This document shows positions 9,501-17,048 of a stretch of 37,316 bases of DNA, in pieces (the first letter of the stretch is position 1; every line of letters begins with the position of its first letter). Under the pieces are notes generated by a model. The model made no database searches, was not told the DNA's origin, and saw only the letters and a list, made by a program, of their open reading frames with translations. Both the position numbers and the translations under genes were made by a program. The DNA is from Bacteroidales bacterium UBA1208 (GTDB taxonomy: Bacteria; Bacteroidota; Bacteroidia; Bacteroidales; P3): positions 1 to 37,316 of the forward strand of contig DBXQ01000070.1 of assembly GCA_002309955.1 (NCBI GenBank), given 5' to 3'.

Positions 9501-12500
9501 CGCTGGCAGATATAATAGGGACCACTGCGCAGACCGTTGTTGTGAATGCTCGTTTCGGGGACTGTGCTATCGGGGTTGACGAAAAGATAGATGTAATAGT
9601 CGCTGTCTGTAAGCGTACTGGGAAACTCCACGGGCAGACTTATGTTTCTGGGTATGGCTCTTGTGGATGAGGTGTATTGGTATACAGAAGTCAGCAGGGA
9701 GCAGGAATCTCGGTGATAGACGGAGTCGGGGGAGAGGAGTACCCGATAGTTTAGGTTGCCTAAGAAACTCTTATTTCCTTCGTTGCGCAGGGTGAAGTCG
9801 AGATTGGTGGTGTGGCCCGTAACGATGGTGTCGGGGAGCAGGATGTCGTAGGGTACAAAGTCGGGGTAATAGATGTTGGCGTTAATGGCCGTGCTGCTGT
9901 CGCTGTTGTTGTCCTCGCGGTTGTATTCGAACACACTGTTGCTTCCATCGGCAACCACGATTACATACAACTGACGTGACTGGGTGATAAACGAGGGCAG
10001 CATATATTTCTGTTCTACATTGTATGATTGTCCGGGTGATAATTCTTCGCCCCAGTGTCGGTTATTACCTATCATGTAGCACCAGTCGGTAGAGTCGGAG
10101 ATATTATTATAGGAAGTATTGGTGTTGGGGTCTGCTCCATTGGAATTGAACTCCAATTCGGGCAGAGTGGGGGATGTGGAGAGATAGATATGGTCGAACC
10201 ATTCATTGCTGCTGGGTGCACCTAATCCAGCATTGAGAACTTGATAGTTGACAGTAAAAGAATCAATATTGTTGATATAGAGTGGGGCGCTAATATTGCT
10301 CACAGTAAGGTCGGCAGGAGGTGTCAGGATGACATTGACCATGGCAGAGCGTCCTATGTTATTGCTTTCACCTGCATATTCAAGCTCGCTGTTGTTAGCG
10401 TCGGTGAAGACATAGAACCAGGAGTTGCCCTGCCATGAATGCGGGATGGTACAAGCGATGGTAGTTTGATAAGTACCACCTATCTGCAAAGCCGTGTTGG
10501 TTAAGGCATCGTGATATTCTGATTGAAGTAATAGGGCAGTGCTGTCGTAGTGGTCGGAATGGGAAATATAGCAGCGGTCGTTCCATCCATACGATGTGGT
10601 GGCATGGTTGCCGCTGTTAGCGATGGTGGCGGTGACATTGACGGTGGTGCCGGAGAAGAAGTTGGTGGGAGAGGTTACGTTGGTGACAATCAAGTCTGCG
10701 GCAGGAGGGGTAGAGATATAGATTTGCTTGTAGAAGAAGTTGTCGTGATCTTCGATTTCGTCAATAACACCCTCTACTTGTGCATGGACTCCAGCAGTGG
10801 CATAATGATAGGGAACACCTGTCACGCTTGGAGTGTAGGGGATGGGGGGGATGCTGTCCGTTTCGGAAAAGTCAATATTTACGGCATCTCCCTGGTCGCT
10901 TAATACGAAAATGTAATAGGTGCCTATCATATCGTATGGAATAGTGACAGTAGCGGTGTTGGTGTAGCTTTCTCCTGTATCCAATGCCTGCATATTCTGA
11001 ACTGTGGCGAGGAATCCATGCTGGTCGTCAGGGTCAAAATACCGCAAGTCAATATTTTGCACAATCCATATATAGTCGTTCCACGTAGCGCCCACAGGGG
11101 TGGGACCGATGCCATCGTTGCGTACAGTCCAAGTAATCTGCATAGTGTTGTTGGCTATAGGTGTGGAATTGGTTATCTGCGTAACATGTAAGTCAGGTAG
11201 CAAACGTGCAAAAGTGGCAGTGATTTCCACGTCGCTTGTGACGGTAAGTGTGTATGGATTAGTCACTGTGTCGCCATTAATAATCAAGTATTGTAGAACG
11301 TATTGCGAGTCGGGTACAGCATTGATGGTGATGGTGGCGTTGTCAAAGACAAAGTGCCCATCTATAATTGTGTCACTATTCGAAGTAATAGAAATGGTTC
11401 CGTTGGGAATGTTTTCATCATAGAGTATTTGATGGCCTATTGGTTGGGCAAATGGGATGAAAATATTTACGTCGTGAGTCACAACCATGGTGTAGGGAAG
11501 TGTTACGGTATCACCATTTACAGTTACGTATTCGATGGCGTAATGGCTGTCCGGAATGGCGTTGATAGTGATGGTGGCACTGTCAAAAACGTAGTGCCCT
11601 TCGAGAATCGTGTCGCTTGTTGATGAAATGGTGATGGTGACATGGGGTATATTATCTTCATAAATGATACGATGAAGATTACGGTTCCAGAAGAAGTGAT
11701 AGGTCAATAGTGCATTACTGCCATTGCCTAACTGCATGTATAGTGTATGTAGGTTGCTGTCAAGCTGCGAGGTGTTCAGCGTGATGATTCCGTCAGTGAG
11801 GATACCTGTTTGCCGAGTGGTGTAGTCTTCGTCGAACCAGCAGGTATAGGGAATCGGGGTGGTGTCGGTTTCAGATGGTAGGACAGGCTTGTAGAAAGTC
11901 TGTCGCCATAGTTGAGCATGTGCACCTTCTCCAAGCTGCACATTGACCGAATGCATGCCCTCGCTAAGGTTAGAGACATCAAATGTGATGATGCCGTTGC
12001 CAATAGAGCCTGACTGCATGTTGCTGTGGTCTTCGTCGAACCAACAATGGTATGTGGTGACTTGCGCAGGGATGCTACTCGACGGAATCCTGTAGAATGT
12101 CTGTCGCCATAGTTGAGCATGCATGCCTTCTCCAAGCTGCACATTGACCGAATGCATGCCTTCGCTAAGGTTAGACACATCAAATGTGATGACGCCGTTG
12201 CCAATAGAGCCTGACTGCATGTTGCTGTGGTCTTCGTCGAACCAACAATGGTATGTGGTGACTTGCACAGGGATGCTACTCGACGGAATCCTGTAGAATG
12301 TCTGTCGCCATAGTTGAGCATGCATGCCTTCTCCAAGCTGCACATTGACGGAATGCATGCCCTCGCTAAGGTTAGACACATCAAACGTGATGATGCCGTT
12401 GCCAATAGAGCCTGACTGCATGTTGCTGTGGTCTTCGTCGAACCAGCAGTGGTAGTGCAGCGCACCGACCGTTGTATCGGAAGACTGGGCGTATAAGTCA

Positions 12501-12565
12501 TACGACCGTCCGGATAGCAAGAAGTACAGCAGGCACCCTAATATGATTAATGAACGTCGTTTCAT
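6524..12565 (-). CDS. Giant secreted protein with WFDED repeats and CARDB-like domains
   Basis: The product has 2013 residues. Residues 1-27 are a signal peptide ending LYAQS. Residues 38-239 are three near-identical 67-residue units containing the CWFDEDHSN motif, followed by a divergent fourth (CWFDEDYTT). Two divergent InlB-like repeats follow (about 305-450, with ATITINA and NGDTVT). From about 455 to 1530 there are roughly eight CARDB-like immunoglobulin modules, each opening with a motif such as ADLTVSNI or PDLVLCNL and closing near a SNN motif. The C-terminal region (about 1530-2013) has a pre-peptidase-like segment, another Ig-like fold, and a Pro-rich end (PGGGGVFGFF). I see no T9SS sorting domain at the C-terminus. 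Its end is 14 nt before the RHS start, so co-transcription is likely. The repeats suggest an extended surface or secreted scaffold; the function is unknown. Confidence 0.85.
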   Translation of the reverse strand: MKRRSLIILGCLLYFLLSGRSYDLYAQSSDTTVGALHYHCWFDEDHSNMQSGSIGNGIITFDVSNLSEGMHSVNVQLGEGMHAQLWRQTFYRIPSSSIPVQVTTYHCWFDEDHSNMQSGSIGNGVITFDVSNLSEGMHSVNVQLGEGMHAQLWRQTFYRIPSSSIPAQVTTYHCWFDEDHSNMQSGSIGNGIITFDVSNLSEGMHSVNVQLGEGAHAQLWRQTFYKPVLPSETDTTPIPYTCWFDEDYTTRQTGILTDGIITLNTSQLDSNLHTLYMQLGNGSNALLTYHFFWNRNLHRIIYEDNIPHVTITISSTSDTILEGHYVFDSATITINAIPDSHYAIEYVTVNGDTVTLPYTMVVTHDVNIFIPFAQPIGHQILYDENIPNGTISITSNSDTIIDGHFVFDNATITINAVPDSQYVLQYLIINGDTVTNPYTLTVTSDVEITATFARLLPDLHVTQITNSTPIANNTMQITWTVRNDGIGPTPVGATWNDYIWIVQNIDLRYFDPDDQHGFLATVQNMQALDTGESYTNTATVTIPYDMIGTYYIFVLSDQGDAVNIDFSETDSIPPIPYTPSVTGVPYHYATAGVHAQVEGVIDEIEDHDNFFYKQIYISTPPAADLIVTNVTSPTNFFSGTTVNVTATIANSGNHATTSYGWNDRCYISHSDHYDSTALLLQSEYHDALTNTALQIGGTYQTTIACTIPHSWQGNSWFYVFTDANNSELEYAGESNNIGRSAMVNVILTPPADLTVSNISAPLYINNIDSFTVNYQVLNAGLGAPSSNEWFDHIYLSTSPTLPELEFNSNGADPNTNTSYNNISDSTDWCYMIGNNRHWGEELSPGQSYNVEQKYMLPSFITQSRQLYVIVVADGSNSVFEYNREDNNSDSSTAINANIYYPDFVPYDILLPDTIVTGHTTNLDFTLRNEGNKSFLGNLNYRVLLSPDSVYHRDSCSLLTSVYQYTSSTRAIPRNISLPVEFPSTLTDSDYYIYLFVNPDSTVPETSIHNNGLRSGPYYICQRPLPDLVLCNLTIPDTVQAGQPATISFDIANNGEILDGRAASLYEIPCLTTLISDTIWSPVQIQITPYGTNGLTLAVGDTQHYVQSVIIPPMVQGNITFSLQIDANNNIQELSESNNTVSLVRYVQPTDFDLAVQSISAPATYTTGDTLTLSWTTAIRHGTNYYQKALLNATDATGYHGIMPWIRPTHGNLWCSAMYLSADSIYSPNDILLYQTFTRSVPLDSTETATFTTVMPHRLSDNIYLIARADIYDSCIERTHANNTLARPIVVALAPQPNLQVTALTIDDTVTQKQGCLIHYTIQNTGEGDIVNAYVSHAFFCGDNQLKTVSQFLSLPAGESYSDSVEIVIPNNLLGNYAFMMAADYYDNLYESGREDDNSMVQFIVVIPAPPCDLTVTNITADASVIVGNPINISWVVQNIGENAIKGYIKDNIYLSTDTILDNDDVLIGVQNYYDSLQAHGSKQHSGIYDVQNGFTEGNYYVIVQTNVMRAFNEVTFSNNASTATTAVSISLPFLVIGQEEQFNLTSGNKAYYKLVVGPELEGKTLSISLRSQILSSENSYANTYHDGRFLILDPLKTFHLPEYEYIYIGLKRVFVGFYGYNIINGYLRKVHEPRNIPVYILVNHKLYSTLISQGCYNAVFGGQQSGTILNDNQSCLNGLYITRNGMPSSTGYEYGTNRPDDTAQFITIPSLRQGTYYFMTSAQSSGGVLRGFRPPANIPDNDYYYLLPRTENTTQSMRLLADIVDFEIIDVNTAMGSNTGSVTTKVTGARFDTVMDFRLTSVNGTYPASKVRYVNPSEAYVTFNLTDAPEGIYNMEAELPGGTVTTKEDAFVIGEYLPSRLAVNIVAPARVRVGQVTGINIEYSNEGASDLNIVGLLIRPSPGTYISPTSNPDQWVNGDIFVRFPEISGPLYGGLMLPWTDQNHAPNIRDIKIPEIQRPDPTPQQTTPEPVAIPLGHPFPVTPGGGGVFGFFTKPDTPGRGTLDAYPVYRVIK
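11849..12454 (-). repeat. 201-bp coding tandem repeat, three near-identical copies
   Basis: Codons 38-104, 105-171 and 172-239 of the giant protein repeat with a 201-bp period (the last unit is one codon longer and diverges at its end). Across copies the DNA differs at only scattered positions, including silent ones, for most of the unit. This points to recent duplication or ongoing homogenisation. A fourth, clearly diverged protein-level copy follows at codon 240. Confidence 0.85.
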
Positions 12566-12611
12566 AGCATAATAGATTTGGTGTTATACGAAATCTAAAG
12601 ACGTGAAACGT

Positions 12612-13601
12612 CTAATCATTGCTATTCCTTAGATTGATATAGACATTTATTTGTCCATTAGCGTTAGAGTGGAGGTCTACAGAATGTCCAATAATTCTCG
12701 GGTCTGTAACACGGTTGTTGAAAGGCAATGCTCCACCATAAATGCCAATCTGGGTGGAATCAGACCCTAAGAGGGTATTGGCAATATTGTCTTGCAGTTC
12801 AAATGTCTCACCTTCGGTATAGGTGCCGTTGAATGTTTTGAAGATAGAACTGAAACTATGGAATGTTTGATTGTTTCTTCCCGCACGGTTGGTATAGAAC
12901 TGTGCAGAGTCTTGTGCCCTGATGCCAACGGTATTGTATACATTGGTGGCATTACCGATGCCTGTAGTGTCATTACTGAAGGTGATGCTGTTGTGAATTT
13001 CTTTGTAATCGGTCAATTCTGGAGAGATACCAATGATACAATTGTTGTAGATATCATAACTGTTATTGTAGGAATTCAAAATTACGCAATTAGCGAATAC
13101 GGTCTGTGTTGTGCTTTGTCCGTTCCAGCTTGAAATGAGGCAGTTGGTGAAAACACATTGGATTTGAGTTCCATAGTCCCCGTATATTTGACTGAATCTG
13201 CATTTGTTGAATCTGATATTGGAAGAAAGTATCCGAACATCTGATGTGCAATACACCCCTTCCAGTAAGATTGGGCGATGAATTCCAAATGCGTTGTCCA
13301 AATAGGTGGGGAGAACCTCCACTGTGGATGCCGTGTCATATCCTGTTCCACGAATAGTAATGGTTTTTTGTATATTATTCCATGGGTCAAAAACAGATGA
13401 GTTAAAATGACCAGCAGATAGTGTAACAATGTCGCTGTCGATGGCAGCATTATAGGCAGCTCCCAATGCGCCACTTCCATAAAAAGTCCCAATAATAGAG
13501 TCGTTTCGGGAAAGTGTGGCGAATTGGGTTGTTCCAAAGTTTTGGGCGAAGCCGAAGGTGGCGGACATGAGGGTGAGGCAAAGGAATAAAGCTTTCTTCA
13601 T
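12612..13601 (-). CDS. Secreted protein with probable right-handed beta-helix
   Basis: The product has 329 residues with a signal peptide ending GFAQN at about residue 20. The middle (about 90-220) has short repeated strands with Asn and Cys ladders (NCLISS, NCVILNS, NCIIGIS), typical of parallel beta-helix proteins, though I cannot assign a family with certainty. The C-terminal portion has YGGALPFNNRVTDPRIIG and ends in a short beta-rich tail. It is the first gene of the leftward cluster and lies 46 nt before the giant WFDED/CARDB gene. I recall similar beta-helix proteins neighbouring WFD-repeat proteins in Bacteroidales. It probably acts outside the cell; its ligand is unknown. Confidence 0.75.
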   Translation of the reverse strand: MKKALFLCLTLMSATFGFAQNFGTTQFATLSRNDSIIGTFYGSGALGAAYNAAIDSDIVTLSAGHFNSSVFDPWNNIQKTITIRGTGYDTASTVEVLPTYLDNAFGIHRPILLEGVYCTSDVRILSSNIRFNKCRFSQIYGDYGTQIQCVFTNCLISSWNGQSTTQTVFANCVILNSYNNSYDIYNNCIIGISPELTDYKEIHNSITFSNDTTGIGNATNVYNTVGIRAQDSAQFYTNRAGRNNQTFHSFSSIFKTFNGTYTEGETFELQDNIANTLLGSDSTQIGIYGGALPFNNRVTDPRIIGHSVDLHSNANGQINVYINLRNSND

Positions 13602-13709
13602 AATGTTGGGCGCCTGTTATTAAGCATCGGCTCGTCGCTGTTTGAGGTTGTTATTGTTTGAATTGTTATTGATAATGCACAAAAAAATCCGCGAAACTTT
13701 CTGTTTAGT

Positions 13710-13814
13710 GTCGAGGTTCGCCAAAACCCTTAGTACAAACAAGAAAAGTTCACGGATTCCGTGAACGTTTTCCCTTTCTTGTGTACTAAGTTGTAGAAAT
13801 TTGGCGATTTCGAC
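13710..13814 (-). other. Nested 105-nt inverted repeat, candidate structured leader RNA
   Basis: Five pairs of complementary arms nest around one centre: GTCGA/TCGAC (13710-13714 with 13810-13814), CGCCAAA/TTTGGCG (13719-13725 with 13800-13806), CTTAGTAC/GTACTAAG (13729-13736 with 13783-13790), ACAAGAAA/TTTCTTGT (13739-13746 with 13775-13782) and GTTCACGGA/TCCGTGAAC (13748-13756 with 13758-13766). It lies about 110-215 nt upstream of the beta-helix gene, within the leader expected from the candidate promoter. The strand is assigned on that basis. It could equally be a miniature mobile element. I cannot match it to a named RNA family. Confidence 0.6.
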
Positions 13815-13953
13815 TCTACAAAGAAAAGCAAAAACGATTTATGTCTATATGTTATTCTTTACTTTAGATTTTTGTTCTTTTTGTTGTTGGTTTGTTTTTT
13901 GTTATACACTTTGTTCTTCTGTCAAGCCGCGGGGTGCACGGGAATTGACTTTG

Positions 13954-13961
13954 CAAATATA
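13954..13961 (-). promoter_or_regulatory. Candidate Bacteroidota -7 element (TATATTTG)
   Basis: The minus strand reads TATATTTG, matching TAnnTTTG. It would start a transcript near 13947 with a leader of about 345 nt that includes the nested inverted repeat before the beta-helix gene at 13601. No clear -33 TTTG is seen, so the call is tentative. Confidence 0.4.
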
Positions 13962-14189
13962 CACATTTTTTCTGTATTATACACAGGCTCATCTGAAATA
14001 ATCATGTATGGCACGTATTATCACGGACATACCGTTAATGATTCCATTAATAATTTTCTGATAATTCGTGTTCATATTGGAGTAAGAATACGGTTTTTGT
14101 CTTTGCCATTACAAGATGCGGTTTGTAACCCATTGACTTGCCTAAGGTAATGCCATTGGGCTATATTTGCTTTCCCCATTCTGGCGTTT

Positions 14190-14325
14190 CGCACTGTCCT
14201 TGGTTCGCTCGTTAGTCCTCAGTTCTCCCATCGTTCTCCCATCGTTCTCCCATTTCAAAAGGAGAACTGAGGAAGAACTGAGGTCGAAGGGTGGATGACC
14301 GAGCGAGCCAAGGGCGGCGCGAAAG
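14190..14325. repeat. Dispersed hairpin repeat, copy A
   Basis: The core 14205-14272 matches 31696-31763 at 63 of 68 positions. Inner arms CCTCAGTTCTCC (14217-14228) and GGAGAACTGAGG (14261-14272) are perfect complements. The loop side contains three near-copies of an 11-bp unit (TTCTCCCATCG). Outer arms at 14198-14211 and 14300-14313 pair with one mismatch, and weaker pairing continues outward. No coding capacity or poly-U tract was seen. Confidence 0.75.
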
Positions 14326-14428
14326 GGACATGGGCGCAGGTTGGGGAGGGAACAATAGCTGGATAATGCCTAAGGACCGATTGGGGTTCATCGTTTTTGG
14401 AACGATTATCCAACGGTTCAATAACAGC

Positions 14429-14466
14429 TGTTCTTCGGTTGTTCTATGGTTTTTGACCGAAGAACA
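14429..14466. repeat. Perfect 11-bp hairpin
   Basis: TGTTCTTCGGT (14429-14439) and ACCGAAGAACA (14456-14466) are perfect reverse complements with a 16-nt loop. It sits downstream of the murF-alr stop on the minus strand. There is no strong U-tract, so a terminator role is only possible. Confidence 0.5.
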
Positions 14467-14552
14467 TGTGGGGGAAAAGCAGATAAAGGGCAATCGGATG
14501 TACTGAAAAGTACGCTTTGAATTGCTCTTAGTATTTGGCTTTCATATATCGT

Positions 14553-17048
14553 TTATTCTTGATAGTATGTGCGTTTGACACGCGGGGAGACAGAGGTGAG
14601 AAGTTCGTAGGGGATAGTGCCTGCGCTGGCGGCCTGCTGCTGAAGGAGGTCGGCCGGCCCGAAGAGTATCACTTCATCGCCTTCACGGCAAGAGACATCT
14701 GTGACATCAAGGAAACACATGTCCATGCATACCGAGCCAATTATGGGTACCTGCTGGCCTCCGATAAGGACACGGCCGTTGCCGTAGCCAAGATGGCGGT
14801 TGAGACCGTCAGCATAGCCTATGGCAATGATGGCTATACGCGAAGGCCGGGAGGCTATCCAGCGACGGTTGTAGCCCACACTATCGCCGAGAGGAATTTC
14901 TTTAATCTGGGAGATTTTGGTTTTAAGGGTGCTGACAGGCTTGAGATGGCACTGGACAGAAGGCAGTGGCGAGATGCCATAAAGGCCAATACCAAGGCGC
15001 ACCATGTCCATCTGAGCCTCTGGGAACCGCTCAATACCAGAGGAGTTGAGGAGATGGCAGAGGATGCCGGGGACGTGGAGCGAAGAACGAAGGTTGGTGC
15101 TCCAACGGGTGAAACGGTCTATTTGGGTATGGGTGAAATCGTCTTGCCCTGGTTCGTCGGCACAAGCCAAATGGGAGAAGATTGACTGAACCCGGAGGGG
15201 ACAGTCGGGGTTGTTGAAACGGCGAGCCAACTCGTCAAGGTCGGACTCAGAGAATCCAAGACGATGCATGCCTGTGTCCAGTTCGACATGGACTGGGAAA
15301 GGTTCGGTGCAACCCATAAGGCTGACGGCCTCGGAGAAAAGGTTGAGTATACGGAAACTGTAGATGTCGGGTTCAAGCCGGTGGCGGATAATGTCGTCGA
15401 AGCTTTCCTCTTCGGGGTTCATGACCATGATGGGAAGGGTGATGCCGTTGCGACGGAGGTCGACACCTTCGTCGCTGTAGGCCACGGTGAGATAGTCGAC
15501 ATGGTTGAATTGAAGGACACTGGCCACTTCAACCTTTCCCGCACCATAACTGGCGGCCTTGACCATAGCCATGAGACGCGTCGTAGGACGGATGAGCGAA
15601 CGGTAGTAGTTGAGGTTGGAGATGAGGTTGTCAAGATTGACCTCCATGATGGTTTGGTGCGATTTGCGCTGAAGCATGCGGGCAATGTCTTCGAAATGGA
15701 AACGTCGGGCACCTTTGAGGAGGATGGTCACACGGTCAAAGAGGTTAAAGTTAAATTGTTGTATGCACTGCTCGGTGGTGTCGAAGAAATAGGCATCAAG
15801 ATCCGTGAAAAGGTTCCGATTGCGCCCCAAGGCTTCACCGATACCGACAAAACAGGTGATACCATGGGTGGAAACAAGTTGGGCCACCTGTCCGTAAAGG
15901 TCGGGTTCGGGCAGACCGGCCTGCAGAATATCGCTCATGATAAGAGCTTTGCCATGGTGCTGGCGTTCGTGCTGCACATAGTCGAGTGCGATAGAAAGTG
16001 AGTCGAGGTCAAGACTGTAGGAGTCGTTGATGAGAAGGGAGCCATTGAGAGCTTCGTCCATTTCGAGCCGCATGGCCACAGGGGTGAGCCGGAGACAACG
16101 GTGGGCTATGGTGTCGGAGTCATAGCCCAGATAGCAAAGGAGGGCTATGCAATGGAGAGCGTTCTCGACCGAGGCACGGTCGGTGAACGGAATGGTGACA
16201 GAGAAAGGCTGTCCGGAACGGAGAAGGGAGATATAGGTGTCGGATTCATGGACTTCGACTTGAAGGATTTGGAGGATATCAGATTCGGAGTGCCCCCATG
16301 TGTAGCGACGAAGGGTACGGAAACTTTCGAGCTGGGAAATGGCAGAATGAATCTCTTTATGGTCGGAGGAGTAGATGAGGACTTCGCAATGGGTGAAGAG
16401 CTGCAGTTTTTCGGCTATTTTCTGCTGACGGGTGAGGAAGTTTTCGTCGTGGGCTTGACCGATATTGGTAAAGATTCCAATGGTGGGATTGATGACACGA
16501 CGCAGGTTTTCCATTTCACCGGCTTCGGAGATACCGGCTTCGAAGATGGCGAGTTCGTCGTTCACGTCCATCTGCCAGACAGAGAGAGGTACGCCTATCT
16601 GTGAGTTGTAGCTGCGGGGTGAGGCGACGGTTTTGCAATCGTCGCCAAGTAACTGGAGAATCCAGTCTTTGACAATGGTTTTGCCATTAGAACCCGTAAT
16701 GCCCACAACAGGTATGGAGAAGAGGTTGCGACGGTGGGCGGCAAGCTGTTGAAGGGCCGATATAACATTCTTTACATACCAGAAATTAGCATCGATACAG
16801 GTACTGAACTGCTCTTGAAAGAGGTCTGTTGAGTCGGCAGGAACGACGAAATTACGCACTCCGCGCTCATATAAATCCCTGACATAACGGCAACCGGTGT
16901 TACGTTTGGTGGGGATGGCGAAAAAGAGACTACGGGACAGGTTGACGGAACGACGGCTGTCGGTAAGCAGATGGACGATGTCGCTATCGGGGTTGACGAC
17001 ATGTGCTGCAGCGCCTTTGAGAACGAGGGTTATTTCGGTTGGTTTCAA
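14553..17048 (-). CDS. murF-alr: Bifunctional MurF ligase / alanine racemase
   Basis: An 831-residue fusion known in Bacteroidota. The N-terminal half (1-460) is UDP-MurNAc-tripeptide:D-Ala-D-Ala ligase, which adds D-Ala-D-Ala to the peptidoglycan precursor in the cytoplasm. Its ATP loop GITGSNGKT is at 116-124, and NDSYSLDLDS (341-350) is typical of these fusions. The C-terminal half (about 465-831) is a PLP alanine racemase making D-Ala: the PLP lysine is K497 in MVKAASYGAG, the second catalytic tyrosine is probably Y726 in SVGYNRRW, and GSVCMDM is at 771-777. The start is TTG at 17048 and overlaps the DUF2851 stop by 4 nt (TTGA); an ATG further in would remove conserved N-terminal sequence (LLTDSR at 27-32). 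Translational coupling to DUF2851 is likely. Confidence 0.93.
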   Translation of the reverse strand: MKPTEITLVLKGAAAHVVNPDSDIVHLLTDSRRSVNLSRSLFFAIPTKRNTGCRYVRDLYERGVRNFVVPADSTDLFQEQFSTCIDANFWYVKNVISALQQLAAHRRNLFSIPVVGITGSNGKTIVKDWILQLLGDDCKTVASPRSYNSQIGVPLSVWQMDVNDELAIFEAGISEAGEMENLRRVINPTIGIFTNIGQAHDENFLTRQQKIAEKLQLFTHCEVLIYSSDHKEIHSAISQLESFRTLRRYTWGHSESDILQILQVEVHESDTYISLLRSGQPFSVTIPFTDRASVENALHCIALLCYLGYDSDTIAHRCLRLTPVAMRLEMDEALNGSLLINDSYSLDLDSLSIALDYVQHERQHHGKALIMSDILQAGLPEPDLYGQVAQLVSTHGITCFVGIGEALGRNRNLFTDLDAYFFDTTEQCIQQFNFNLFDRVTILLKGARRFHFEDIARMLQRKSHQTIMEVNLDNLISNLNYYRSLIRPTTRLMAMVKAASYGAGKVEVASVLQFNHVDYLTVAYSDEGVDLRRNGITLPIMVMNPEEESFDDIIRHRLEPDIYSFRILNLFSEAVSLMGCTEPFPVHVELDTGMHRLGFSESDLDELARRFNNPDCPLRVQSIFSHLACADEPGQDDFTHTQIDRFTRWSTNLRSSLHVPGILCHLLNSSGIERFPEAQMDMVRLGIGLYGISPLPSVQCHLKPVSTLKTKISQIKEIPLGDSVGYNRRWIASRPSRIAIIAIGYADGLNRHLGYGNGRVLIGGQQVPIIGSVCMDMCFLDVTDVSCREGDEVILFGPADLLQQQAASAGTIPYELLTSVSPRVKRTYYQE

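Larger units (their letters stand above)
13602..14552. other. 951-bp noncoding region with several inverted repeats
   Basis: No convincing gene is present; the short open frames here are AT-rich or are produced by the repeats. From left to right it holds a nested inverted repeat (13710-13814), a candidate leftward promoter (13954-13961), an AT-rich stretch, a 14-mer shared with the right end (14059-14072), a dispersed hairpin repeat (14190-14325), a further perfect hairpin (14429-14466), and a small GAAA-loop hairpin (14500-14513) just past the stop of murF-alr. Confidence 0.7.

Noticed and set aside
13801..14150. Small plus-strand open frames in the AT-rich intergenic DNA
   Set aside because: Composition is Phe/Leu/Cys-rich with no ribosome site and no similarity I recognise. 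They overlap the nested inverted repeat and promoter region.
14212..14493. 93-codon minus-strand open frame across hairpin repeat copy A
   Set aside because: The frame is created by the inverted repeat itself and the equivalent frame is not maintained in copy B.
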